DNA from: Clostridia bacterium
Lineage (GTDB): Bacteria > Bacillota > Clostridia > Oscillospirales > Acutalibacteraceae
Reading direction: 5' to 3'
NCBI GenBank assembly: GCA_017935265.1
Contig: JAGBHX010000125.1
Location: 1 to 33,453 of the forward strand
DNA: 33,453 nt
The notes beneath the pieces were generated by a model. The model did no database searches and had not been told where the DNA came from. It was given only the letters and a program-made list of their open reading frames with translations. Positions 1 through 8,231 of this stretch are shown here, in pieces (the stretch's first letter is position 1; each line of letters starts with the position of its first letter). The position numbers and the translations under genes are program-made.

Positions 1-483
1 AGATACCGTCAGCATTTCATCTTCGTAATGGAACAACAGCTCCAGTTGGAGTCGGCAGAAAAGCTGCAGACGAGCCGCAAACAGCTTGAACGCAACGAGC
101 GCCGAATCGCAGAGCTGAAAAGGCTGTTCATCAAGATTTACGAAGATAACGCCAAAGGCAATCTGAGTGACGAGCGATTCGATATGATGAGTCAGAACTA
201 CGAAGCGGAACAGAAACAGCTTGAAGCAGAGGTTGTCGCTCTGCGACAGGAGATTGACGTACAGGAAAGACAGAACGAAAATATTGAACAGTTCATCCGA
301 ACGGCAGACAAATACGTGGACATTGAAGAAATCGACCCGTGTATGCTGCGAGAGCTGATAAAGGCGATCTATGTGGAAGCACCCGATAAGTCCAGCGGAA
401 AGCGCAGACAGAAGATCCACATCGAATATGAAGGCATCGGCTTTATCCCTTTGGAAGAACTTGCGAAAAAGGAAACGGCGTGA
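1..483 (+). CDS. Serine recombinase, C-terminal part (5' end outside window)
   Basis: The reading frame is open from base 1, so this is the 3' end of a longer gene. The visible ~160 residues are a charged, Gln/Glu/Lys-rich coiled coil followed by a short basic C-terminal segment ending in ...LAKKETA. This matches the tail (coiled coil plus DUF4368-like end) of large serine recombinases that move Tn4451/Tn916-type integrative elements in Firmicutes. The catalytic resolvase domain and zinc ribbon would lie upstream and are not visible. Two hairpins follow the stop immediately, and about 50 bases further on is a truncated chromosomal gene stub. That fits the recombinase sitting at the right end of its element. 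The family is assigned from the style of the C-terminus, not from catalytic residues. Confidence 0.75.
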   Translation, partial: RYRQHFIFVMEQQLQLESAEKLQTSRKQLERNERRIAELKRLFIKIYEDNAKGNLSDERFDMMSQNYEAEQKQLEAEVVALRQEIDVQERQNENIEQFIRTADKYVDIEEIDPCMLRELIKAIYVEAPDKSSGKRRQKIHIEYEGIGFIPLEELAKKETA

Positions 484-530
484 CCGAAGTCACGCCGTCC
501 CTTGAAAACAGTCGTTTTCAAGCATTTTTC
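475..530 (+). terminator. Tandem hairpin terminator after recombinase
   Basis: A perfect 10-bp stem (475-484 with 489-498, loop CGAA) overlaps the recombinase stop codon. A second perfect 9-bp stem follows (501-509 with 514-522) and ends in a short T-rich tract. The pair should stop transcription leaving the element. Confidence 0.7.
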
Positions 531-660
531 AAAATAACTGTTTTACGAAGCCCCGCCTAATTGCCCAGATATTGATTGCCATAGCAATCTTTTTATCTTT
601 TTGCAGATTAACCTTTAAAATTTCTTTATAGCCGTCAGGCAAAGAGTTTACAGCCTTCAT
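529..660 (-). pseudogene. Truncated DUF3267 gene, 5' stub
   Basis: A 43-codon minus-strand reading frame starts at the ATG at 660-658, preceded by a good Shine-Dalgarno (GAGGCG, about 6 bases upstream). It begins MKAVNSLPDGYKEILKVN and continues LQKDKKIAMAIN, which matches the conserved start of DUF3267 membrane proteins (xLPxGYKEIxxxxLQKDKKxAxxxN). Full-length family members have about 180 residues with several membrane segments. Here the similarity stops around residue 34 and the frame ends nine residues later. With the recombinase end and its terminators directly abutting the break, the simplest reading is that the gene was split by integration of the element to the left, its 3' part now lying at the element's far end. 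The stub keeps a functional-looking start, so a short peptide could still be made. Confidence 0.6.
540..590. other. Probable right attachment junction of the integrative element
   Basis: DUF3267-like coding sequence (minus strand) is lost between about 555 and 575, and the recombinase terminators end at 522-530. The element/chromosome boundary must therefore lie in this interval. The crossover core cannot be fixed without the left end or an unoccupied relative. Confidence 0.4.
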
Positions 661-680
661 TGAAACGCCTCATTTATAAG

Positions 681-1352
681 TTACTTTCTGTTTTTAATCA
701 CTCTTGCGGGAGAGCCTACGGCGATTGAGTAGGGGGGAATGGGCTTCACAACCGTTGAGCCTGCGCCGATAACCGAGCCTTCACCGATGTTGCCCGAATA
801 CATAACGCAAACGCCCATGCCAAGGTAGCAGTCGTTGCCGATGGTAACCTTTTCGCAGTGACCGCCCTGAGAATAAATAATTCTTTCGGGGTCGTCATAA
901 ATGTGAGAGTAGGGCGTGAGGGTAATGTTCTGGGCAAGGAGACAATCCTCACCGATTTCAAGACCTCTGTGGCCGAAAAGAGTTGTGCCCGTGCCGATGT
1001 AGCAGCCGCGGCCGATGTTGATGTAGCCGTCGGTCACGCGCTCGGTGTCGAGATAAACTCTTTCCTGCAAGCGGACATTGTCATTAAGGGTGATTCCGCC
1101 CTCACCGCGGGCAAGAAGTGTGCAATCGTCTTTGATTTCAACGTCGTTGCCGAGGTAAATAAATTCAGGGTTAACAAGCTTGACGCCTGCGCCGATTTTA
1201 ACATTTTCACCCATAAATTTAAGCTTTGTTCTGTAATACTCAACCCTTGCATTTGCGGCGTAATCTGACGGGTCGTTCATAATAACGGTTTTATAAAAGC
1301 TTTCTTTTTCTTCGTCGTTAAGATTGTTAAAAATATCAGTAAAAAATCCCAT
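681..1352 (-). CDS. Hexapeptide-repeat (LbH) acyltransferase
   Basis: A 223-residue cytoplasmic enzyme with an N-terminal helical part (about 1-50) followed by a left-handed beta-helix of imperfect [LIV]-G-x-x-x-x repeats (IGAGVKLVNP, IGRGCYIGTG, IGEDCLLAQN, IGNDCYLGMG, IGEGSVIGAG). It ends with the typical VVKPIPPYSIAVGSPARVIKN tail of the maltose/galactoside O-acetyltransferase branch. The likely reaction is acetyl-CoA-dependent acetylation of a sugar; the acceptor cannot be told from the sequence. A strong Shine-Dalgarno (AAAGGAGA) precedes the ATG at 1352. It diverges from the GH106-like gene across a 150-bp intergenic region holding a perfect palindrome, so the two may be co-regulated. 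Confidence 0.85.
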   Translation of the reverse strand: MGFFTDIFNNLNDEEKESFYKTVIMNDPSDYAANARVEYYRTKLKFMGENVKIGAGVKLVNPEFIYLGNDVEIKDDCTLLARGEGGITLNDNVRLQERVYLDTERVTDGYINIGRGCYIGTGTTLFGHRGLEIGEDCLLAQNITLTPYSHIYDDPERIIYSQGGHCEKVTIGNDCYLGMGVCVMYSGNIGEGSVIGAGSTVVKPIPPYSIAVGSPARVIKNRK

Positions 1353-1384
1353 TTTTCATTCTCCTTTTGTCGGGTTATGATAAA

Positions 1385-1413
1385 ACGATAACACATTGAT
1401 TTTTAAAAATCAA
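1385..1413 (-). promoter_or_regulatory. Promoter for the acetyltransferase, overlapping a 20-bp palindrome
   Basis: On the minus strand, TTGATT (1413-1408) and TATCGT (1390-1385) are 17 bp apart. The -35 lies inside a perfect 20-bp palindrome at 1395-1414 (ATTGATTTTT and its complement), so a dimeric regulator bound there would block it. The -10 is only moderate. Confidence 0.45.
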
Positions 1414-1443
1414 TATACTTTTGTGAAATTGCGAAATAATTCA

Positions 1444-1472
1444 TTGATTTTTATTTTTTAAATTGATATACT
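1444..1472 (+). promoter_or_regulatory. Promoter for the GH106-like gene
   Basis: TTGATT (1444-1449) and TATACT (1467-1472) are separated by exactly 17 bp, 16 bases upstream of the Shine-Dalgarno AAAGGAGG. Confidence 0.6.
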
Positions 1473-1502
1473 GAAAACGATAAGTTTAAAGGAGGCGTTT
1501 TG

Positions 1503-4500
1503 ATGCTTTATCCAAAAAACCAAGACAAAAAATTGAGCGAGGAGCTTTTTAAAAACCCCACGTCCGAATATCGCTGCACACCTTTCTGGGCGTGGAACTG
1601 TGAGCTTAATGAAGAGGAGCTTCATAAGGAAATAGACTTTATGAAAGAAATGGGTATGGGCGGTTTCCATATGCACACCCGTGTCGGTCAGTCTACGGAA
1701 TATCTTTCACAGGAGTATATGAACTTCATCAAATCCTGCACAGAAAAGGCAAAGAAAGAAAATATGCTTGCCTGGCTTTATGATGAGGACAAATGGCCGT
1801 CAGGCTTTGCAGGCGGATTAGTTACCAAAAAGGTTGAAAACCGTCAGAAGTTCCTTTTGTTCACTCAGTATAAAGAAGACGGCAAGGGTCAGCTTCTTGC
1901 AAGTTATGATGTAAAGCTTGATGCCGACGGCTACCTTGAAAGCTACAAGCGTCTTACAGACGGTGAAGAGCCGGAAAATCTTCCCCGTTACGCCTTCCTT
2001 GAAACATCAGAGGAAGACCCTTGGTTCAATTTCCAGACTTATGTTGACGCCCTTTCAAAGTCTGCTATTGACGACTTTATTGAAGTTACTCACGAAAAAT
2101 ACAAGGAAGCTGTCGGTGATGATTTCGGCGGCGCTGTGCCTGCAATTTTTACCGACGAGCCTCAGGTTGCACGCAAAAACAGTATGGACTATGCTGATTC
2201 CGACGAGGAAATGCAGATGCCCTTTACAACCGACTTCAACGACACATACAAGGCAACCTACGGTGCAGATTTCTTTGACACACTTCCTGAAGTTGTGTGG
2301 GACAGAAAAGACGGCAATCACCTTGCAAGATACCGCTATCACGACCACGCAACAGACCGCTTTGTTGAGGCATTTTGCGATAATGTTGGTGCGTGGTGCA
2401 AAAAGAACAACATTCTTCTCACAGGCCATATGATGGAGGAGCCAACCCTCGAGAGTCAGACCTGCGCTGTCGGTGAAGCAATGAGGGCTTACCGTTCCTT
2501 TGGTCTTCCCGGCATTGATATGCTTTGCGACAGCCGTGAATTCACAACAGCCAAGCAGGCCTCAAGCGCAACACATCAGTTCGGTTACCCCGGCGTTATG
2601 AGTGAGCTTTACGGCGTTACAAACTGGGACTTTGACTTCAGAGGCCACAAGCTTCAGGGTGACTGGCAGGCGGCTATGGGTGTCAGCGTTCGTGTGCCTC
2701 ACCTTTATTGGGTGTCAATGCGCGGCGAAGCAAAGCGTGACTATCCTGCTTCTATCGGTCATCAGTCAGCGTGGTATAAGGAATATTCATTTATTGAGGA
2801 CCACTTTGCAAGAGTCAACACTCTTATGACAAGAGGAAAGCCCGACATAAAAATCGGTGTTGTTCACCCGGTTGAGTCCTATTGGCTTCACTACGGACCC
2901 ACAGATTTAACAGGTGAAACAAGAGAAGAAATTGACAAGCGTTTTCAGAACATAACCGAGTGGCTTGCTTACGGCACACTTGATTTTGACTATATCAGCG
3001 AATCTCTTCTTCAAAGTCAGTTCGGCGGAACTGACGGCGGATTCCGCGTTGGTGAAATGACCTACGACGTTGTGGTTGTTCCCGGTTGCGAAACACTGCG
3101 TGCCTCCACCGTTAAGGCTCTCAATGAGTTTGCAGACAACGGCGGCAAGGTAATCTTTATGGGTGAGGTTGCATCTCTGGTTGATGCTCAGGCCTCAGAC
3201 GAGCCCAAGGCACTTGCCGAAAAATGCGAATGCATCAGCTGGAGCAAGGCGGCGCTGTTCAAGGCACTTGAGCCGTACCGCACCGTTGAAATTTTCGGCA
3301 GATGGGGTCATCATTCAGACAACCTTGTTTATTCAATGAGAAATGATGCAGACGGCAAAAATATTTTTATCTGCCATGCAAAAGCGCCCGACAGAAGATG
3401 TGTTGATGCTCAAGAAAATTATCTCATCACAATCAAGGGCGAATACAAGCCCGTTCTTATGGATACATACACAGGCGACATAAGAGAAATTCCCGCAACC
3501 TATAAAAACGGCAAAACGCTCATAAACTGGACCTCATACTCACAGTCAAGCCTTCTTCTCCGCCTTGAAAACGGCAGAAGCACACTTGCTCCGGAAGAAA
3601 AAGAGGATATGGGCGAGCTTTCATATCTCCCCAACGAGGCGGAGCTCATTCTTGACGAGCCTAATGTATGCGTGCTTGATATGGCCGAGTGGAGAGTTGA
3701 TGACGGCGAGTGGCAGGAAAAGGAAGAAAATCTCCGTCTTTGTGTCAAAGCAAAAGAAATGCTGGGCTTCTCAACTGCCGCTGTTCACGGTGCACAGCCC
3801 TGGGTAGTGGGTAAGGTTGAGGCAAAAAATACAATAACAACAAAAATGACCTTTATCTCAGACGTTGAAGTGGAAAACGCAGTTCTTGCGCTTGAAGATT
3901 TTGACATTACCGACATAACCTTCAACGGCAAGAAGCTTGAAAAATCAGCGCAGGGATATTATGTTGACTTCTCTATCACCAAAACGCCTCTCGGCACAAT
4001 CAGAAAGGGCGAAAATGTTATTGAAATCACCAAGCCCTTCACCGTTGTTTCGAATGTTGAGAACGTGTTTGTTCTGGGTGATTTCGGCGTTGAGGTTAAC
4101 GGCACGGCAGTTAAAATCATTGAGCCGAAAAAGACAATCCGCATCGGCGACGTGACACGTCAGGGCTTACCGTTCTACGGCGGTGCACTGACCTACCGCT
4201 TTAAGCTTGACGGAGGCAGAAACACAAAAATCCGCCTCGGCCTTTTTGCTGCTCCCTGTGTGGTTGCAGACCTTGACGGAAAGCGTGTGGCAAATGTATC
4301 CCTTGCTCCTTATGAAGCAGACCTGGGTCAGCTCAGCGAGGGCGAGCATACCCTTGATTTGAAGGTTTATCTCAGCCGAATCAACACCTTCGGTGCACTG
4401 CATCTTTCAAACTACGCTTGTTTGTGGTTCGGACCTGACGGCTGGTATTCAGAAGATGAATTCTGGAGCTATGAATATCGCATTACTCCCGACGGACTCC

Positions 4501-4529
4501 TCACCGCCCCGAGAATTTTTACAAAATAA
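1503..4529 (+). CDS. GH106-like glycoside hydrolase (alpha-L-rhamnosidase type)
   Basis: This is a 1008-residue protein with no signal peptide. The N-terminus (about 25-110) carries the hallmarks of the GH106 and related rhamnosidase-like group: PFWAWN, a helix leading to GMGGFHMHTRVG, then YDEDKWPSGFAGG. A long (beta/alpha)8-like region follows, with a Glu-rich segment (HMMEEPTLESQ) and MSELYG motifs. Beta-sandwich domains occupy about residues 600-1008, including a jelly-roll-like C-terminus (YRFKLDGG, GEHTLDLKVYLSR). It probably removes a deoxy-sugar such as L-rhamnose from plant or microbial glycans or from imported oligosaccharides. The lack of an export signal argues for cytoplasmic action. 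The ATG at 1503 is chosen over the overlapping TTG at 1500 because the Shine-Dalgarno GGAGG is 7 bases upstream of it. Substrate is uncertain. Confidence 0.75.
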   Translation: MLYPKNQDKKLSEELFKNPTSEYRCTPFWAWNCELNEEELHKEIDFMKEMGMGGFHMHTRVGQSTEYLSQEYMNFIKSCTEKAKKENMLAWLYDEDKWPSGFAGGLVTKKVENRQKFLLFTQYKEDGKGQLLASYDVKLDADGYLESYKRLTDGEEPENLPRYAFLETSEEDPWFNFQTYVDALSKSAIDDFIEVTHEKYKEAVGDDFGGAVPAIFTDEPQVARKNSMDYADSDEEMQMPFTTDFNDTYKATYGADFFDTLPEVVWDRKDGNHLARYRYHDHATDRFVEAFCDNVGAWCKKNNILLTGHMMEEPTLESQTCAVGEAMRAYRSFGLPGIDMLCDSREFTTAKQASSATHQFGYPGVMSELYGVTNWDFDFRGHKLQGDWQAAMGVSVRVPHLYWVSMRGEAKRDYPASIGHQSAWYKEYSFIEDHFARVNTLMTRGKPDIKIGVVHPVESYWLHYGPTDLTGETREEIDKRFQNITEWLAYGTLDFDYISESLLQSQFGGTDGGFRVGEMTYDVVVVPGCETLRASTVKALNEFADNGGKVIFMGEVASLVDAQASDEPKALAEKCECISWSKAALFKALEPYRTVEIFGRWGHHSDNLVYSMRNDADGKNIFICHAKAPDRRCVDAQENYLITIKGEYKPVLMDTYTGDIREIPATYKNGKTLINWTSYSQSSLLLRLENGRSTLAPEEKEDMGELSYLPNEAELILDEPNVCVLDMAEWRVDDGEWQEKEENLRLCVKAKEMLGFSTAAVHGAQPWVVGKVEAKNTITTKMTFISDVEVENAVLALEDFDITDITFNGKKLEKSAQGYYVDFSITKTPLGTIRKGENVIEITKPFTVVSNVENVFVLGDFGVEVNGTAVKIIEPKKTIRIGDVTRQGLPFYGGALTYRFKLDGGRNTKIRLGLFAAPCVVADLDGKRVANVSLAPYEADLGQLSEGEHTLDLKVYLSRINTFGALHLSNYACLWFGPDGWYSEDEFWSYEYRITPDGLLTAPRIFTK

Positions 4530-4536
4530 AATGATT

Positions 4537-4570
4537 AAGACCTTGCAGATTTCCCTGCAAGGTCTTTTGT
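4537..4570. terminator. Bidirectional terminator between GH106-like gene and Mn catalase
   Basis: A perfect 11-bp stem (4537-4547 with 4556-4566) with an 8-base loop is followed by a T run on the plus strand. It lies between two convergent genes. Confidence 0.8.
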
Positions 4571-5238
4571 CAGTTAAAAGAGGGTGCTTTGCCGTCAACC
4601 TTGTTAAACTGTGTGTTATCGGGCGACGGCTCAGACATACTGAAATACATCTTAGCTGCCTGAGTTGTGCCGAAATCGCGGTTTGAGCCTGTATTCTGTA
4701 CTTTGTTGAAGGCCTCTCGGAACATAGCGTTGTGAGCCTCTTCACGGTTGAGAAGAAAGTCAATGGTTTCCCTGACCTTTTTGTCATCAATCTGACGGTA
4801 GAGGTATTCATATACCACCTTTGCCCTTTGCTCCGAAGCAATATTAGAAAGCAAATCGGCGCAAAGGTCGCCTGTTACGCTAACGTAATCGCCTGTCCAG
4901 GAATAGCCGGAGGCATTGATAAGCCCGGGGTTAAGTCCTGTGAGAACGTGAGCCTGAATTTCACCTGCGGATACCTGACAGCAATCCACATCGTGTCCGT
5001 TGAGAAGATTGATTGTCTGCGCCACCATTTCCATATGACCCAGCTCTTCGGCGGCAATATCAAGAAACAAATCCTTAATCTCCGGATCCTTAATTCTGAA
5101 GCTCTGGGACATATACTGCATTGCGGCCTTCAGTTCTCCGTTTGCGCCGCCGAGCTGTTCTTGCAAAAGCACGGCATACTGAGGGTTAGGTCGCTCAACC
5201 TCAACAGGATGAAAAAGCATTTTTTCGTGTTTAAACAT
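4570..5238 (-). CDS. Manganese catalase (CotJC-type)
   Basis: A 222-residue four-helix ferritin-like protein that should dismutate hydrogen peroxide at a di-manganese centre. The ligand set lines up with that of Lactobacillus plantarum Mn catalase (Glu35, Glu66, His69, Glu148, His181). Here E35 is in GANGELKAAMQY, E65 and H68 in AEELGHME, E136 in ASEQRAKVVYEYL and H169 in NREEAHNAMF. The N-terminus, HPVEVERPNPQYA, is typical of CotJC and clostridial Mn catalases. A strong GGAGG lies 8 bases before the ATG. It stands alone, convergent with the GH106-like gene, and is probably an oxidative-stress or spore-coat function in an anaerobe. The CotJA/CotJB partners of the spore-coat operon are not adjacent. 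Confidence 0.9.
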   Translation of the reverse strand: MFKHEKMLFHPVEVERPNPQYAVLLQEQLGGANGELKAAMQYMSQSFRIKDPEIKDLFLDIAAEELGHMEMVAQTINLLNGHDVDCCQVSAGEIQAHVLTGLNPGLINASGYSWTGDYVSVTGDLCADLLSNIASEQRAKVVYEYLYRQIDDKKVRETIDFLLNREEAHNAMFREAFNKVQNTGSNRDFGTTQAAKMYFSMSEPSPDNTQFNKVDGKAPSFN

Positions 5239-5298
5239 AAAATTACCTCCGTTTTTTATTTATTATTAACGCAGGCAGAAAATTTTATGCAAAAAATG

Positions 5299-5327
5299 AC
5301 GGCTCACCAAAAATTTCGGTAAGCCGT
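5299..5327 (-). terminator. Terminator of the 5333-6130 gene
   Basis: An imperfect stem (5299-5308 with 5318-5327, one mismatch) is followed on the minus strand by a T-rich tract, just beyond the stop codon at 5333. Confidence 0.65.
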
Positions 5328-5332
5328 TTTTG

Positions 5333-6130
5333 TTATTGTGCGTCTGACGGTGTTGTGGTTGTGGTGGGCTTTTCTGCTGAGTAGGCGTTCAAATCCTTGC
5401 CGAGGGCATCAGGATACGGATAATCGGCAAAGGGGAACTGCTGGTGGAGATATTTCATCTGAAAAACAACAGACGGGTTTGTTACACCCAAGTAGCTCTG
5501 ATAAATTGAGGCGTTGTAATACAAATCCTCAAGCATATTCTTGTGTGCGTTTGCCTTGTATCCGGATTTTTCAACGGTGACGGTGAAAACACTGCCGTTT
5601 CTGTTACAGCTCACAAGCTGAACACCGTTGACTTTTTCATAGTCGTTGGCAAGGGTGTCGTAGTATTCGTAAAGATTTTCAATAATTGAGGGATAGAAAG
5701 ATGTTTTAACAGTGTAAATTACGTTGACATCGTCTTTTCTAACACTCAAATAACCGCTTGCAAGCTGGTTTTCGTCAAGGGTATCTGAAGGAACGTTACC
5801 TTGATAAAAAGCGAGGGGAACAGTGATTTCAACAGTTTCCTTTGTCAGGTCGAGGAGTGAGTCTTTAACCTCAATGACTTCATCGCTGCTTTCTTCACCC
5901 TGCTGAACAACGGCGGCAGCGGTTTCGCCCTCAACGTCGAAGGCTTGCTCCTTAACGCTGTTGTCGCTTATGTACCAAACAAGAAGCACAAGAAAAAACA
6001 AAGCAATAAAAGCAGAAATGGCAATGACCGCCGTTTTGCTTTTGGATTTCTGCTTTACATCGGGGTCAAATTCCTGCTGATAATCTTTTTTGGGTGTTGC
6101 TTCAGGTGATGCATTTTTATTTTTTTTCAT
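5333..6130 (-). CDS. Single-pass membrane protein of unknown function, Thr-rich tail
   Basis: A 265-residue protein I do not recognise. It has a charged cytoplasmic N-terminus (about 1-30), one membrane segment (about 33-52, AVIAISAFIALFFLVLLVW), an acidic linker, an extracytoplasmic mixed alpha/beta domain (about 90-245), and a low-complexity TTTTTPSDAQ C-terminus. The extracytoplasmic part contains paired VKTSFYPSIIENLYEYYD and VFTVTVEKSGY stretches, suggesting a small folded sensor- or scaffold-like domain. The ATG at 6130 (Shine-Dalgarno GAGGAG) is preferred over a TTG at 6151. It has its own consensus promoter and terminator, so it is expressed independently of the upstream operon. Confidence 0.7.
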   Translation of the reverse strand: MKKNKNASPEATPKKDYQQEFDPDVKQKSKSKTAVIAISAFIALFFLVLLVWYISDNSVKEQAFDVEGETAAAVVQQGEESSDEVIEVKDSLLDLTKETVEITVPLAFYQGNVPSDTLDENQLASGYLSVRKDDVNVIYTVKTSFYPSIIENLYEYYDTLANDYEKVNGVQLVSCNRNGSVFTVTVEKSGYKANAHKNMLEDLYYNASIYQSYLGVTNPSVVFQMKYLHQQFPFADYPYPDALGKDLNAYSAEKPTTTTTPSDAQ

Positions 6131-6165
6131 AAAGAGTCTCCTCTCAGTCAATGCACTATAAGGGT

Positions 6166-6194
6166 ATTATATATTTTTCGGGTATTTTTGTCAA
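6166..6194 (-). promoter_or_regulatory. Consensus sigma-A promoter for 5333-6130
   Basis: On the minus strand, TTGACA (6194-6189) and TATAAT (6171-6166) are exactly 17 bp apart, a perfect consensus. It begins just 2 bases after the stop codon of the upstream gene. Confidence 0.85.
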
Positions 6195-6195
6195 A

Positions 6196-7365
6196 CTAAA
6201 AATAAAGGTCCAGCACAAGCATTGATTGATTTTCAATGTAGCCTACGGATTTGGTGCTGAGGGCAGTTCCGTAGATTCTGTTTGCCGAGGCAGCAATTTT
6301 ATAAATCTGACCGTTTGTGATGAGCTTTTTCACTGCACTGTTATAGTTGGATTTGGTGTCAAATTTTATTTCAACGTGTCCGTCGGAGCTTGTTGCCAAA
6401 ACTTTTTTTAGTCTGTTGATTTCGTTTGTGCCGAGCTTTCCGAAAAGACGGTCTGTTTTTGCAAAATAATTTGCCTTGGTGCTGTTGCAGTCAAAAAATT
6501 GAACAAAGCCGAAATGGTCGGCAGAAATTTCATCTTCGCTCAGGTTCATATAAACGTGGGAAAGTGTCTGACCCTCGTTCTGCGTTATGGGGTCGTCCCA
6601 GGTCACATCAAGGTGATAATATTCACCGTCGATTTTTATTATGTTCCACATATGTCCTTCTGTTTTGCCGTCAAAATTAACGGCATCGCCCGAAACGGTG
6701 TAGCACTCAAGCCCAGCCTTTTCGCAAAGGAGCTTGGTTGCTTTTGAATAGCCCTCGCAGGCGGAAAGCCCGTCGGCAAGGCAGCTGAACACGGTGGACG
6801 AGGTTTCTTTGACTTCAAAATCGTAGGTGCAGTGGTTGATGATATAATCGTGGATGAAAAGCTCCGTTTCAAATTGGGTTGAATTTTCGGGGAGCGCGGA
6901 AAGAATCTCGTTGCAGATTGTGTCAATGGTGTTGTTTTTGACCCTTTGTTCAGACGGTGTCATTACATAGCCGGGCTGAAAATAGCACAGACCTTCAGAT
7001 GTAACAATAGTGTTGCTTCTGCCGAAGCACATAATTGTGGGGTTGTCGTAATTCAGCGCTTCAATAATTTCGGTGAGCTCGTCGCCCGTCATCAGCGGAA
7101 TCTGAATAAGCTCGGGAAATTCTGTGTCTGCATTCATAATTTCGCTGAGGATGTGGTTATATGCTTTTTTCTGGTCTTCTGTGAGAAAAGAAAAATGATT
7201 TTTATAAGCTGAGCCCAAATTACTCCTTTCGGCGGAAGCTTCATTCCAGTCAATAACCGTATCTGAACCGAAAATTTCATCAACGGCTTCAAGAATTTCT
7301 GTTTTGTGGCTGGAGGCAACGGCGATAATCACCAAAGCCGCAGCAAAACAAAGAAACTTTTTCAT
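6196..7365 (-). CDS. Secreted transglutaminase-like protein
   Basis: A 389-residue protein with an N-terminal signal sequence (about 1-20, MKKFLCFAAALVIIAVASS). The transglutaminase-like fold has its catalytic triad visible: C203 in LSACEGYS, H238 in EGHMWN and D253 in HLDVTWDDP. Family members act as extracytoplasmic proteases or peptide cross-linkers; the substrate is unknown. The start is supported by AGGTGA 6 bases upstream. It is the last gene of the minus-strand operon, 8 bases after the LCP-like gene, which points to a cell-envelope role. The region C-terminal to the triad (about 265-389) is not recognised. Confidence 0.8.
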   Translation of the reverse strand: MKKFLCFAAALVIIAVASSHKTEILEAVDEIFGSDTVIDWNEASAERSNLGSAYKNHFSFLTEDQKKAYNHILSEIMNADTEFPELIQIPLMTGDELTEIIEALNYDNPTIMCFGRSNTIVTSEGLCYFQPGYVMTPSEQRVKNNTIDTICNEILSALPENSTQFETELFIHDYIINHCTYDFEVKETSSTVFSCLADGLSACEGYSKATKLLCEKAGLECYTVSGDAVNFDGKTEGHMWNIIKIDGEYYHLDVTWDDPITQNEGQTLSHVYMNLSEDEISADHFGFVQFFDCNSTKANYFAKTDRLFGKLGTNEINRLKKVLATSSDGHVEIKFDTKSNYNSAVKKLITNGQIYKIAASANRIYGTALSTKSVGYIENQSMLVLDLYF

Positions 7366-7373
7366 AAATTCAC

Positions 7374-8222
7374 CTATTTCAGCTCATCAACGCTTTTAAC
7401 TCCAACGGCCTTCGGGCCTTCTTTTTGCGCAATGAGTTCAATCACGTCAAGGTTGTCGGCTGTGTCAACAAAAGAGATGTTGCTGTTGCCCGAAAGCTCA
7501 CCGAGAACCCCTTTATAAATTTTCATCGGGTTTTCCATATTTTCGGGGGTGAAATAATTCTCTGCCATAGCGCAGAACAAATCTGCCTGACCTTCAAGAC
7601 AGTTTTCTTTAAAATATTTGAGATATTTGAGCATTGATTCGCCCTTGATTGTCTGCCTGCCGGGGGTGAGAATAAGAGTCAGGTCCTCAGTTCTGTATTC
7701 AATTCTTTCAGGCACTGTGTATTCAACGCCGTCCATATAGTTGATTGCAAGTGCAAAGGTGTTTTCGTCTGAGGAAACATAGCGGTCGATGTCTATGCCG
7801 TAATCGCGGCTGACCGCGTTCACAACCTCATTTTCACCGCCAGCTTCAAAGCTTTTAAGGTAGCTGTCTTTAACGGCAATGGGGCAGATTCTGATTTCGC
7901 CGTCGTCGGCATCAGCCTTGGCAAGCACCATAAAATAAATTTCTTTTTCGCCCGTTTCGGCAGTTTTGGTTGAAGAAACGCTCATAAAAAGTATGGTAGC
8001 ATCTCCCGTTTTGCCCGAAAGAGACTCCTCGTCCTGAGAATCTTTTTCAAAAACGGACATAATTCTGTCAATGTTGAAGCTGTCAACCTTTGAAGAGAGA
8101 TATGCAAGAGTACCGCTTCCGAAAACAATAATAAACGCAACAAAGCCAAGGATAATGTATTTCCACGTTCCTTTTTTCTGCACCCTCACGGGGTTAAAAA
8201 GTCTTTCGTCTTTTTTGCTCAT
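7374..8222 (-). CDS. Divergent LCP (LytR-CpsA-Psr) domain protein, possibly inactive
   Basis: A 282-residue protein with an N-terminal cytoplasmic stretch, one membrane anchor (about 21-42) and an extracellular domain whose layout follows the LCP fold. It has a substrate-loop equivalent (CPIAVKDSYLK), then NAVSRDYGIDIDRYV, a DGVEYTVP stretch and LTPGRQTIKGESMLKYLKYFK. True LCP ligases attach wall polymers to peptidoglycan using several conserved arginines (PRDT loop; YVRFRK near the end). Here those positions read VKD and YLKYFK, so the lipid-pyrophosphate binding arginines are replaced. It may be a non-catalytic relative or bind a different ligand. It lies between the GH13 and transglutaminase genes with gaps of about 9 bases, so it is probably co-transcribed. 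Confidence 0.55.
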   Translation of the reverse strand: MSKKDERLFNPVRVQKKGTWKYIILGFVAFIIVFGSGTLAYLSSKVDSFNIDRIMSVFEKDSQDEESLSGKTGDATILFMSVSSTKTAETGEKEIYFMVLAKADADDGEIRICPIAVKDSYLKSFEAGGENEVVNAVSRDYGIDIDRYVSSDENTFALAINYMDGVEYTVPERIEYRTEDLTLILTPGRQTIKGESMLKYLKYFKENCLEGQADLFCAMAENYFTPENMENPMKIYKGVLGELSGNSNISFVDTADNLDVIELIAQKEGPKAVGVKSVDELK

Positions 8223-8231
8223 AAACTCACT

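Noticed and set aside
858-1268. 136-codon plus-strand frame opposite the acetyltransferase
   Set aside because: It mirrors the hexapeptide-repeat gene on the other strand, has no ribosome site and codes for no recognisable motif.
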